Notes under the pieces: generated by a model
What the model saw: only the letters and a program-made list of their open reading frames with translations
The model's database searches: none
Told to the model about the DNA's origin: nothing
Program-made: the position numbers and the translations under genes
Part shown: positions 1 to 7,677 of the stretch, in pieces
How the letters are laid out: every line of letters begins with the position of its first letter
How positions within the stretch are numbered: the stretch's first letter is position 1
From: Gammaproteobacteria bacterium
GTDB taxonomy: Bacteria > Pseudomonadota > Gammaproteobacteria > Steroidobacterales > Steroidobacteraceae
Reading direction: 5' to 3'
Assembly: GCA_004297335.1 (NCBI GenBank)
Contig: SCUD01000010.1
Span: forward strand, 1-64,000
DNA: 64,000 nt

Positions 1-69
1 GGCGGCACGAGCGCGCGGGCCCCCGGCTGCCTCGCCTGCTCCGGCTGCGGCCCGCGCCGGCAACGCCGC

Positions 70-2121
70 TCAGCCGAGGACGACGTCCTCCGGGGCGTTG
101 ACGAAGTAGCCCTGGACGAACTCGACGCCGAGCTGCCACAGCACAGCCATCGTGTTGGCGTCCTGGACCCGCTCGCCGATCGTGATCGCCTTGCGGGCAT
201 GCGCCAGCTCGACCAGCGCCTTGACGCGATGCTGCTTCTCCTGGTCGGCCGCCAGGCCCTGCAGCAGCGCGCCGTTGATCTTCACGAAATCCGGACTCAG
301 GTGCCGGAGCAGCTGGTCGGAATCATGGCCGAGACCGAAACCCTCGAGCGCGAGGCGGCAACCGAGACTGTGCAGCGCATCCTGCAGTGCGACTGTCTCG
401 CGCAGCTGCTGGCCGACCGCTTCCTCCCGGATCTGGAATACCAGTCGTCGGGGCTCCACCTTCACCGCCTGCAGGCGCTCGCCAATCCAGGCCGGCAGCG
501 TGGCATCGGCAAGCGAGTCCCGGGAGAGGCGCACGAACAGCGCGCCGGACTCCTGTCCGGCGGCGAGCGTGAGCACGGCATCGATGACCCAGCGGTCGAT
601 GCCGCGCATCAGGTCGTTGCGTTCCGCGGCCGGCATGAACTCCGATGGCAGGACCTCGTGGCCGTCCTCATCGAGCAGGCGCACCACGGTATCGACCATG
701 CCGGCGTCGTCCCCGACCAGGCTCGCAATCGGCTGCTGCACCAGGCGCAAGCGCCCATCGCGCAGTGCGCTGCGGATGCGGCCGACCCACAACTGGTCCT
801 GGTCCTGCAGGCGCAGCATCGCGCCGGTCTGCTCCAGCAACTGCACTCGATTACCGCCCAGCCCGCGGCCCTGCCGGTTGGCCTTGAAGGCATCAGCCGC
901 CGGACCCTCCGGCTCCCGGACACCGCCCGGTACCGGGCCGAGCCCGACGGTACAGGTCGTCGACAGCGATTTCGTGCCGACCTGGAATACACCGGCGGCC
1001 ACCTTGTGGACGACATGCTCGGCCCAGGCACCGACGTCGCGGTGGTTGCCGCGCTCGAGCAGCACCATGAAACCGTTCCCGCCGAGGCGCCCGGCCAGGT
1101 CGCCGGGTTGCAGCTGGTCGCGCAGCAGCGCCGCAAAGGCGGTCAGGAAGTCCTCGCCCGCCATGACCCCGAGGTCCTCCAGCGCCAGCTCGTAGCGGTC
1201 GGGCTCGACGTAGGCGAGTGCGCGCACGCCGCCGCGTCCCGGGGTCTCGAGATGCTCGCGCAATTCCGTGAAGAAATAGCGGTGATGCAGGAAGCCGGTC
1301 GCCGGGTCGCAGCGCATGGCCTCGGCGAGGCGCCGCTCGAGCTCGCCTTCGTTGCCGGCGCGCGCCGGCACGCAGACCTGCACGCAGGGTTCACCGTCGA
1401 ACTCGGCACGCCGGAGCTGGAATTCGAGGGACGGCGTGTGGCCGCTGACCAGCAGCGCCGAGGCCCGCAGGGCGTGGTCGGCCCACTTGCCCTGCACGCA
1501 GGCCACCAGTGCGCCCTTGATCGCCGCATGATCGTCGGCATCGAAGGCGTCCATCAGCGGCGTGCCGACCACCTGGTCGGCACCGCTGTAGCCGAACAGT
1601 TCCACCCAGGCCGGGTTGGCGTCGACGACAATGCCCTCCTGGACATGGGCGATGGCATCGGTCGAGCCCTCGACGACGTGCTCCAGCTGGCGCTTGTATT
1701 CGCGCGCATTGTTCAGGGTCGCCGCCAGCGCACGGTCAAGGCGGCAGGTGCGCAGCTCGCGCCCGACGATCCGCTGCAGGCGGTCGAGATTGTGCATCGT
1801 GACCGCATCCTGGGCACCCATGGCGAGTGCCTGGGCGATGGCGGCCTCGTCGAGCTGCTCGCGAACCAGCAGCACCGGCACATCGGGCGCGAAACGGGCC
1901 CGGAAGTCCATGGCGCTGGCAACGTCGACGATGCCCTCGTCAGCGAACAGCAGCAGCATTTCGACCGAGGCCTGCGTCAGGACGTCGCCCAGGTCACGGG
2001 CATCCGGCAGCCAGGTCAGGTGGACCGGATGACCGGCATTGCGCAGTGTCTTGTTGATCGCCTCGACATGGTCCTGGCTGCGTGTCAGCACGATCATCGG
2101 AACGGCAGCGGGTTGCTTCAA
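70..2121 (-). CDS. fimX: FimX-like REC-PAS-GGDEF-EAL protein, degenerate catalytic motifs
   Basis: The protein has 683 aa. The domain order fits FimX: a receiver-like N-terminus (about 8-120), a PAS domain (about 140-250, with [13 protein letters not shown]), a GGDEF domain (about 265-430) and a C-terminal EAL domain (about 440-680). Both catalytic signatures are broken. The GGDEF site reads [12 protein letters not shown] and the EAL site reads DTVVRLL. It is therefore probably neither a cyclase nor a phosphodiesterase but a c-di-GMP receptor. Pseudomonas FimX (about 690 aa, same layout, same kind of decay) binds c-di-GMP through EAL and promotes type IV pilus assembly at the pole. The ending [16 protein letters not shown] resembles that subfamily. 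It is divergent from efp. The fimX assignment rests on architecture, length and motif loss, so another inactive dual-domain protein remains possible. Confidence 0.75.
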   Translation of the reverse strand: MKQPAAVPMIVLTRSQDHVEAINKTLRNAGHPVHLTWLPDARDLGDVLTQASVEMLLLFADEGIVDVASAMDFRARFAPDVPVLLVREQLDEAAIAQALAMGAQDAVTMHNLDRLQRIVGRELRTCRLDRALAATLNNAREYKRQLEHVVEGSTDAIAHVQEGIVVDANPAWVELFGYSGADQVVGTPLMDAFDADDHAAIKGALVACVQGKWADHALRASALLVSGHTPSLEFQLRRAEFDGEPCVQVCVPARAGNEGELERRLAEAMRCDPATGFLHHRYFFTELREHLETPGRGGVRALAYVEPDRYELALEDLGVMAGEDFLTAFAALLRDQLQPGDLAGRLGGNGFMVLLERGNHRDVGAWAEHVVHKVAAGVFQVGTKSLSTTCTVGLGPVPGGVREPEGPAADAFKANRQGRGLGGNRVQLLEQTGAMLRLQDQDQLWVGRIRSALRDGRLRLVQQPIASLVGDDAGMVDTVVRLLDEDGHEVLPSEFMPAAERNDLMRGIDRWVIDAVLTLAAGQESGALFVRLSRDSLADATLPAWIGERLQAVKVEPRRLVFQIREEAVGQQLRETVALQDALHSLGCRLALEGFGLGHDSDQLLRHLSPDFVKINGALLQGLAADQEKQHRVKALVELAHARKAITIGERVQDANTMAVLWQLGVEFVQGYFVNAPEDVVLG

Positions 2122-2255
2122 GTAGTTCCCTCCCGCAGGGGCCTGCTGGCCGCGGCGGAGCAGATACTAGCATCGACGGGGTGCCCCATTTCGCGACCGG
2201 GTTCCGGAAACGGGCGGCCGGCGGCGGCCGGGTAGTCGGGCGCGCGGCTTGCAGC

Positions 2256-2261
2256 TATGAT
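2256..2261 (+). promoter_or_regulatory. Candidate -10 box for efp
   Basis: TATGAT lies 54 nt upstream of the efp ATG, which would give a leader of about 48 nt. No good -35 match sits 16-18 nt upstream, so this is only a candidate. The 194-bp gap between fimX and efp must hold promoters for both divergent genes. Confidence 0.35.
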
Positions 2262-2315
2262 ACGCGGCCTTTTACCAGGTGGGACCGGAGCAGCCGGTCC
2301 CCGGTGGCACTCTCC

Positions 2316-2882
2316 ATGGCGAGCTACAGCACCAGCGAATTGCGTTCCGGCGTGAAGATCCTGCTGGACGGGGATCCGTGCACGATCGTCGAGAACGAGC
2401 TGGTGAAGCCCGGCAAGGGCCAGGCCTTCAGCCGGGTGCGCATCCGCAACCTGAGGACGGGCCGCGTGATCGAGCGCACCTTCAAGTCCGGGGAGTCGGT
2501 CGAGGCGGCCGACGTCGTGGACGTGGACATGCAGTACCTGTACTCCGATGGCGACTTCTGGCACTTCATGGAGCCGGAGTCCTTCGAGCAATACGCCGCC
2601 GGCCAGGCTGCGGTTGGCGAAGCGGCGCAGTGGCTGAAGGATGGCACGGTCTGCATCGTCACCCTGTGGAATGGCCAGCCGCTGACGGTGACGCCGCCGG
2701 CGCACGTGGAACTGGTGATCGTCGAGACCGATCCCGGCATGCGCGGTGACACGGTCACCGGTGGTACCAAGCTGGCCAAGCTCGATACCGGCGCGGTCGT
2801 CAAGGTGCCGCTGTTCGTCAACCAGGGCGAAGTGATCCGGGTCGACACCCGCACCGGCGCCTACATCGCGCGCGTCCGGTAG
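2316..2882 (+). CDS. efp: Elongation factor P
   Basis: The protein has 188 aa, the same as E. coli EF-P, with the KOW-like N-terminal domain followed by two OB-fold domains. EF-P enters the E site of ribosomes stalled on polyproline stretches and restores peptide bond formation. The tip loop reads VKPGKGQAF with lysine at position 34, the residue that is beta-lysylated in the E. coli pathway. The lysylating enzyme EpmA is encoded next door in convergent orientation. EpmB, which makes beta-lysine, is not in the window. The ATG at this position gives the canonical [10 protein letters not shown] start; the reading frame continues upstream, but that extension is not EF-P-like. Confidence 0.97.
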   Translation: MASYSTSELRSGVKILLDGDPCTIVENELVKPGKGQAFSRVRIRNLRTGRVIERTFKSGESVEAADVVDVDMQYLYSDGDFWHFMEPESFEQYAAGQAAVGEAAQWLKDGTVCIVTLWNGQPLTVTPPAHVELVIVETDPGMRGDTVTGGTKLAKLDTGAVVKVPLFVNQGEVIRVDTRTGAYIARVR

Positions 2883-2908
2883 GCCTGCGCCCGGCGTACG
2901 CGCTGCGC

Positions 2909-3886
2909 TCAGGCGCGGTCGAGCGGGAAGGCCAGCGCGTCGGCGAGCGCCGGCAGGCGCAGAGCGACCATCACCAGCCGGTCGAAACCGAGCGCGACCC
3001 CGGCACAGTCCGGCAGGCCGGCCGCGAGCGCCGCGAGCAGGCGCTCGTCCAGCGGCGGCAACGGTGCGCCGCGCTGCTGCCGCTGCTGCAGATCGCGCTC
3101 GAAGCGCTCACGCTGTTCGACCGGGTCGCAGAGTTCGTGAAAGCCATTGGCGAGCTCGATGCCATCGACATACAGCTCGAAGCGCTCGCCGACCGGCCAG
3201 CCGTCGCCGTCGTCCCGAAGCCGTGCGAGGGCTGCCTGGCTCGCCGGGTAGTCCCGCACGAAGGTTGGCGCGTCGTGCCCGAGGCGCGGCCCGACGACCG
3301 CCCCCATCAGCAGGTCGAGCCAGGTGTCCCGGTCCCAGTCCGCAGCGCCGCCCGGCGTGATGCCGTGTGCAGCGAGCACCGCTGCGATCGCCGCGCCGTC
3401 CGCGCCGCGCCAGTCGAGGCCGCAGGTCGCCAGCAGCGCCTCGCGGTAGCTCAGGCAGCGAGCGGGCGCCAGCTCGCGCAGGCCCGCCAGTGCCGCGCGC
3501 AGCAGCCGGTCCACATCCTGCTGCAGCTTCGTCACGTCGAAGCCGGTGCGATACCACTCGATCATCGTGAATTCCGGATTGTGCAGGCGCCCGGACTCGC
3601 CATCGCGGAATACCGGGCCGACCTGCCAGCAGTCGCCCACGCCGGCAGCCAGCAGCCGCTTCATCGCATATTCGGGCGAGGTATGCAGGAACAGCGGCGG
3701 TCCGCTGGCCGGCTGCGCGCGGATCGATTCCAGCGCCGGGTCGCTGACCGCCGCGTGCGAGAGCACCGGTGTCTGCACCTCGAGCAGACCTTCGCGGGCG
3801 AACCAGGCGCGCACCCGGGCCAGCATTCCGGCGCGCTCACGCAGCACGGCGAGCGAGGCCGCCGGCTGCCACGGCCAGTCCGTCAT
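2909..3886 (-). CDS. epmA: EF-P--(R)-beta-lysine ligase EpmA (GenX/PoxA)
   Basis: The protein has 325 aa, the exact E. coli length. It is a class II lysyl-tRNA synthetase paralogue that lacks the anticodon-binding domain and attaches (R)-beta-lysine to Lys34 of EF-P. Class II motifs are visible: FLHTSPEYAMKRLLAAG and VFRDGESGRLHNPEFTMIEWY in the first half, and VALGFDRLVM (motif 3) at the C-terminus. The ATG overlaps the psd stop codon by the ATGA arrangement, so translation is probably coupled in a sco1-psd-epmA operon. It is convergent with efp, 26 nt from its stop. Confidence 0.95.
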   Translation of the reverse strand: MTDWPWQPAASLAVLRERAGMLARVRAWFAREGLLEVQTPVLSHAAVSDPALESIRAQPASGPPLFLHTSPEYAMKRLLAAGVGDCWQVGPVFRDGESGRLHNPEFTMIEWYRTGFDVTKLQQDVDRLLRAALAGLRELAPARCLSYREALLATCGLDWRGADGAAIAAVLAAHGITPGGAADWDRDTWLDLLMGAVVGPRLGHDAPTFVRDYPASQAALARLRDDGDGWPVGERFELYVDGIELANGFHELCDPVEQRERFERDLQQRQQRGAPLPPLDERLLAALAAGLPDCAGVALGFDRLVMVALRLPALADALAFPLDRA

Positions 3887-4749
3887 ACCAGGGTGGCGAG
3901 CCGTTCGCCCATGCGCAGCCGGCGGCCGGGGGCGAGCCCGGTTTCCAGCCGGGCGCGACCGGCCGGCAGCAGCAGGATCACCGTGGAACCCATGTTGAAG
4001 CGGCCGAGCTCGGCTCCCTTGTCCAGCACGACGGGTGGATCCGGGGTCGGGAGCTCGCAGATATGCCGCGGACGCCGGGCATTGATCTCGCCGGCCCAGG
4101 CGAGGCCGAGGCTGCCGACGAACAGGGCGCCAACCAGAACAAGCACGCAAGCGCCGGCCGCCGTATCGAACACGCAGATGACGCGCTCGTTGCGCGAGAA
4201 CAGGCCCGGCACGCCGGCCGCCGTGGCGGCGTTGACGCTGAACAGGTCCCCCGGCACCAGGCGCGCGCAGCGCAGCCGTCCGGCGATCGGCATGTGGATG
4301 CGGTGATAGTCCGCTGGGGCCAGGTAGATCGTCACGAACACCCCGTCCGCAAACTCGCGTGCCAGCGCGGCATCGCCGCCAAGCAGCGCCGGGGCGCTGT
4401 AGTCGAGCCCCTTGGCCTGCAGCAGCACCTCACCCCGCAGCTGGCCGGCCTGGCTCACGACGCCATCGGTCGGGCTGACCACGGCAGCCACGTCCCGATC
4501 CACCGGCCGTGCGCCGCTGCGCAACCGGCGGGTGAAGAACTCGTTGAACGAACCCCAGGCCTGGATCGCGTCATGTTCGGCCTCGGCCAGGTTCACGGGA
4601 TGCAGCCGCAGGAAGCCGCGGATCAGCGCGCTGCGAACCCAGCCAATGCGACAGCGGGTCAGCGCACGGACCAGGCGCGACAACGCGTGCTGCGGCAGCA
4701 GGTGCTGCAAGCCGATGAACAGCCGGTCACGATTGTTGCGTCCGCTCAC
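3883..4749 (-). CDS. psd: Phosphatidylserine decarboxylase proenzyme
   Basis: The enzyme converts phosphatidylserine to phosphatidylethanolamine at the inner membrane. The 288-aa reading from a GTG start contains the self-cleavage motif as FNMGSTVI, with cleavage between Gly254 and Ser255 creating the pyruvoyl cofactor. The probable catalytic residues Asp95 (SPTDG) and His152 (DYHRIHMP) are present. I chose the GTG start because an upstream ATG at 4797 would overlap the sco1 coding end by 35 nt and add a poorly conserved leader. The MGST form, instead of LGST, is a common variant. psd lies between sco1 and epmA. Confidence 0.93.
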   Translation of the reverse strand: MSGRNNRDRLFIGLQHLLPQHALSRLVRALTRCRIGWVRSALIRGFLRLHPVNLAEAEHDAIQAWGSFNEFFTRRLRSGARPVDRDVAAVVSPTDGVVSQAGQLRGEVLLQAKGLDYSAPALLGGDAALAREFADGVFVTIYLAPADYHRIHMPIAGRLRCARLVPGDLFSVNAATAAGVPGLFSRNERVICVFDTAAGACVLVLVGALFVGSLGLAWAGEINARRPRHICELPTPDPPVVLDKGAELGRFNMGSTVILLLPAGRARLETGLAPGRRLRMGERLATLV

Positions 4750-4762
4750 GGTGGCGGGCTCG

Positions 4763-5419
4763 TCAACGCCGGGCGGCGATGATGCGCCGGTAATCACGAG
4801 CGATGAGCCCGGCCTCGTGCGGGCTGCCGAACACCGCGCGCATCGCTGCGTCCGGATCGATCAGGAAGATCGCCGCCGTATGGTCGACCGTGTAGCTCCC
4901 GTCCGCATTGGCTGGCTGCGCCTGCATGACGGCGCCGAGCCCGCGGGCCAGTTCCTCGACGGCCTCCTGGCTGCCGGTCAGGCCGACGAAGGCCGGGTCG
5001 AAATGCCCCAGGTAAGCCGCGAGGGCCGCCGGTGTATCGCGTGCGGGATCCACGGTCACGAGCACGATGCGCGGCCGGGCGGCGGCGGGCAACTCAGCCA
5101 GCTGCCGGCTCGACGCGGCCAGGGTGGCGAGAGTGGTCGGGCAGATGTCCGGACAATGCGTGAAGCCGAAGAACAGCAGCGTCCACTGTCCCGCGAGGCC
5201 CGCGGTCCCGAATGCGGCTCCGCGGTGATCGGCAAGAGCCACCGCTGGCAGCGGGCGTGGTGTGTGCAGCAGCGTCGCGCGCTCGAGTACCGGCGGTGCC
5301 GGTGACCGCGTCAGCAGGAGCGCGGCCAGGACCCCCGCCGTCGCTGCACCAGCCAACAGCAGTGGCAGCCACCGGCGGCGGGAAACCGGCGAGTTGGCTG
5401 GCGCGGGTTCAGTGTTCAT
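4763..5419 (-). CDS. SCO1/SenC family copper chaperone
   Basis: The protein has 218 aa: an N-terminal membrane anchor (about 16-40, WLPLLLAGAATAGVLAALLL) and a periplasmic thioredoxin-like domain. The copper site is complete, with FTHCPDICPTTLA giving the CxxxC pair and the distal His in YTVDHTAAIFLIDPD. Proteins of this family deliver copper to, or reduce, the CuA site of cytochrome c oxidase. No oxidase genes are nearby. It is first in a minus-strand run with psd and epmA and divergent from prmB. Confidence 0.9.
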   Translation of the reverse strand: MNTEPAPANSPVSRRRWLPLLLAGAATAGVLAALLLTRSPAPPVLERATLLHTPRPLPAVALADHRGAAFGTAGLAGQWTLLFFGFTHCPDICPTTLATLAASSRQLAELPAAARPRIVLVTVDPARDTPAALAAYLGHFDPAFVGLTGSQEAVEELARGLGAVMQAQPANADGSYTVDHTAAIFLIDPDAAMRAVFGSPHEAGLIARDYRRIIAARR

Positions 5420-5506
5420 GGATCCGGCATTATTCCACAGGGCGTCGCCCCCCGCGGTGCGGTGACCGGTTAGACTCCCGCAGGATCCGCAGGGGCGGGA
5501 GGGCTG

Positions 5507-6406
5507 GTGGCGCAACGTGCAGTCAGGAAGGCCGTCGCCGGGCGGGTGGGCGATCTGCTGGATCAAGTAGCCGCAGAGCTGGAACAGGCGAATCTGCATT
5601 ATGGCCACGGCACGGCCGACGCGCGCGACGATGCGGCCGCGCTCGTGTTTCACGCGCTGCGGCTGCGGCACGACCAGGTGCCCGCCGCCTACCGCCGCGC
5701 AGTGACTCCGGCCGGTCGCGAACGGGTTCGCGGCCTCGTCCGCCGACGCATCGAGGAACGGCTGCCGTCGGCGTACCTGACCGGCATCACCTGGTTCGCC
5801 GGCCATCCGATCCGCGTGACCCCGGATGTGCTGGTACCGCGCTCGCCGCTCGCCGAGCTGTGTGAACGCGGTTTCGAGCCCTGGATCGATGCCGCCCGGG
5901 TGCAGAGCGTGCTCGACCTCGGTACGGGCTCCGGCTGCATTGCGATCGCGGCGGCACATGCATTGCCGCGCGCACAGGTCGATGCCGCTGACCTTTCGCC
6001 AGCGGCACTGGCGGTTGCCCGCGACAACATCCGCCGGCATCGCCTGCAGCGGCGCGTTCGCGCGGTGCTGTCCGATGTCTATGGCGGGCTCGCTGGCCGG
6101 CGCTACGATGTCATCGTGAGCAATCCGCCCTACGTCTCGTCGGCCGAGTACCGTGGCCTGCCGGCCGAGTACCGCGCCGAGCCGGCCCTCGGGCTGAAGG
6201 CGGCCGCGGGCGGCCTCGCCATCGTGGCCCGGATCCTGTCCGGCGCCCGCGCGCACCTGCAGCCCGGTGGCATCCTGGTCGTCGAGGTCGGCGACACGGA
6301 GGCGGCGGTTCGTCGCCGCTGGCCGCGACTGCCATTCATCTGGCTCGAGTTCGAACGCGGCGGTGGTGGCGTATTTCTGCTCGGCGCAGCCGACCTCGCC
6401 AGCTGA
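5507..6406 (+). CDS. prmB: 50S ribosomal protein L3 glutamine methyltransferase PrmB
   Basis: The protein has 299 aa and belongs to the HemK/PrmC-PrmB class of glutamine N5-methyltransferases. An N-terminal helical domain is followed by a Rossmann SAM-binding domain with [16 protein letters not shown] and the catalytic VSNPPYVSS motif (NPPY). Placement directly upstream of aroC is the conserved prmB context and separates it from prmC, which neighbours prfA. The GTG start follows the Shine-Dalgarno-like GGGAGGG closely. Confidence 0.93.
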   Translation: MAQRAVRKAVAGRVGDLLDQVAAELEQANLHYGHGTADARDDAAALVFHALRLRHDQVPAAYRRAVTPAGRERVRGLVRRRIEERLPSAYLTGITWFAGHPIRVTPDVLVPRSPLAELCERGFEPWIDAARVQSVLDLGTGSGCIAIAAAHALPRAQVDAADLSPAALAVARDNIRRHRLQRRVRAVLSDVYGGLAGRRYDVIVSNPPYVSSAEYRGLPAEYRAEPALGLKAAAGGLAIVARILSGARAHLQPGGILVVEVGDTEAAVRRRWPRLPFIWLEFERGGGGVFLLGAADLAS

Positions 6407-6416
6407 AGGAGCGAAA

Positions 6417-7514
6417 ATGTCCGGCAACACTTTCGGCACCCTGTTCACCGTAACCACCTTTGGCGAGAGCCACGGGCCAGCGCTCGGCGCCATCGTCGAT
6501 GGCTGCCCCCCGGGACTGGATCTCGCCGAGGAGGACCTGCAGGCCGACCTCGAACTGCGCCGCACCGGTACCTCGCGGTATACGAGCCAGCGCCGCGAGC
6601 CCGATCGGGCACGGATCCTGTCGGGCGTATTCGAGGGCCGCACGACGGGGACCCCGATTGCGCTCCTGGTCGAGAACACCGATGCGCGTTCGCGTGACTA
6701 CGAGGCGATCCGCGATCGGTTCCGACCCGGACACGCGGACTACACCTATCAGCAGAAGTACGGCCTGCGCGACTATCGTGGCGGTGGCCGGTCTTCGTCG
6801 CGCATTACGGTCGCAACCGTGGCCGCCGGTGCCATCGCGCGCAAGTACCTGCGCCAGCGGCTCGGCGTCGAAGTTGCTGGCTACGTATCACGCATCGGGC
6901 CGCATGAACTCGACTGTGTGGATCTGCCAGCGGCGCGCACGAATCCGTTGTTCTGCCCGGATCCAGGCCGGCTGCCCGAGCTCGAGCGGTACCTGGACCA
7001 GCTGCGCCGGGATGGTGACTCGATTGGCGCACGGGTCACAGCGATCGGGCGCCGTGTACCGCCCGGCCTCGGCGAGCCGATGTTCGACCGGCTGGATGCC
7101 GACATCGCCTTTGCCATGATGGGAATCAACGCGGCCCGCGCGATCGAGATCGGCGACGGCGTGGCCGTCGCCGGACAGCGCGGATCGGAACATCGCGATG
7201 AGCTCTCGCCGGATGGTTTTCTCAGCAACCATTCCGGGGGCACGCTCGGTGGCATCAGTACCGGGCAGGATCTGATCGTACACGTCGCGTTCAAGCCGGC
7301 CTCGAGCATCCGGATCCCTGGCCGGACCATCGATGTAACGGGGGCGCCGACCACGATCGTCACGACCGGGCGGCATGATCCCTGTGTCGGGTTGCGGGCG
7401 GTACCGATCGTCGAAGCCATGCTGCTGCTGGTCCTGATGGACCACTGGTTGCGACACCGGGCCCAGTGCGGGGACGTGGTCTCAGCGACCCCGGACATCA
7501 CCCGCCGGCGCTGA
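6417..7514 (+). CDS. aroC: Chorismate synthase
   Basis: The protein has 365 aa, normal for the family. It carries out the FMN-dependent 1,4-elimination of phosphate from EPSP to give chorismate, the last shikimate step. Family signatures are [18 protein letters not shown] near the N-terminus, [13 protein letters not shown] in the middle, and the C-terminal block around [18 protein letters not shown]. The ATG is preceded by GAAGGAG at good spacing, 10 nt after the prmB stop, so the two are probably one transcript. Confidence 0.97.
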   Translation: MSGNTFGTLFTVTTFGESHGPALGAIVDGCPPGLDLAEEDLQADLELRRTGTSRYTSQRREPDRARILSGVFEGRTTGTPIALLVENTDARSRDYEAIRDRFRPGHADYTYQQKYGLRDYRGGGRSSSRITVATVAAGAIARKYLRQRLGVEVAGYVSRIGPHELDCVDLPAARTNPLFCPDPGRLPELERYLDQLRRDGDSIGARVTAIGRRVPPGLGEPMFDRLDADIAFAMMGINAARAIEIGDGVAVAGQRGSEHRDELSPDGFLSNHSGGTLGGISTGQDLIVHVAFKPASSIRIPGRTIDVTGAPTTIVTTGRHDPCVGLRAVPIVEAMLLLVLMDHWLRHRAQCGDVVSATPDITRRR

Positions 7515-7558
7515 GCCAGGCCCGATCGGCGAGCGAATGCGTGACGCAGCACGGGATT

Positions 7559-7586
7559 TTGGTAAATCGCGGGTGTAAGCTATACA
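7559..7586 (+). promoter_or_regulatory. Candidate sigma-70 promoter upstream of fimV
   Basis: TTGGTA (7559-7564) and TATACA (7581-7586) are separated by 16 nt. This would start transcription near 7593, about 85 nt before the fimV ATG. It is a reasonable but unproven match. Confidence 0.4.
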
Positions 7587-7603
7587 TCGTGCGATCAGGG
7601 ACT

Positions 7604-7619
7604 TGTGACCAATATCACG
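7604..7619 (+). promoter_or_regulatory. CRP/Vfr-like site in the fimV leader
   Basis: TGTGA-N6-TCACG matches the CRP consensus (TGTGA-N6-TCACA) at nine of ten fixed positions. It lies just downstream of the candidate fimV promoter, so on that promoter it would act as a repressor site, or it serves another start. Vfr/CRP proteins control type IV pilus functions in related bacteria. One isolated match can occur by chance. Confidence 0.35.
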
Positions 7620-7677
7620 CCGGCACGGCGTCCTGGTCACCAGCTTTCCGTCCGTTGCCGCAGCCTTGGGAGTTACG

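Noticed and set aside
1-69. Possible end of a neighbouring gene at the window edge
   Set aside because: The 69 nt before the FimX-like stop codon are GC-rich without a supportable frame.
199-2235. A 678-codon plus-strand frame opposite the FimX-like gene
   Set aside because: It is an antisense shadow of a GC-rich gene: low-complexity residues, no domain likeness, and the minus-strand protein has clear domain order.
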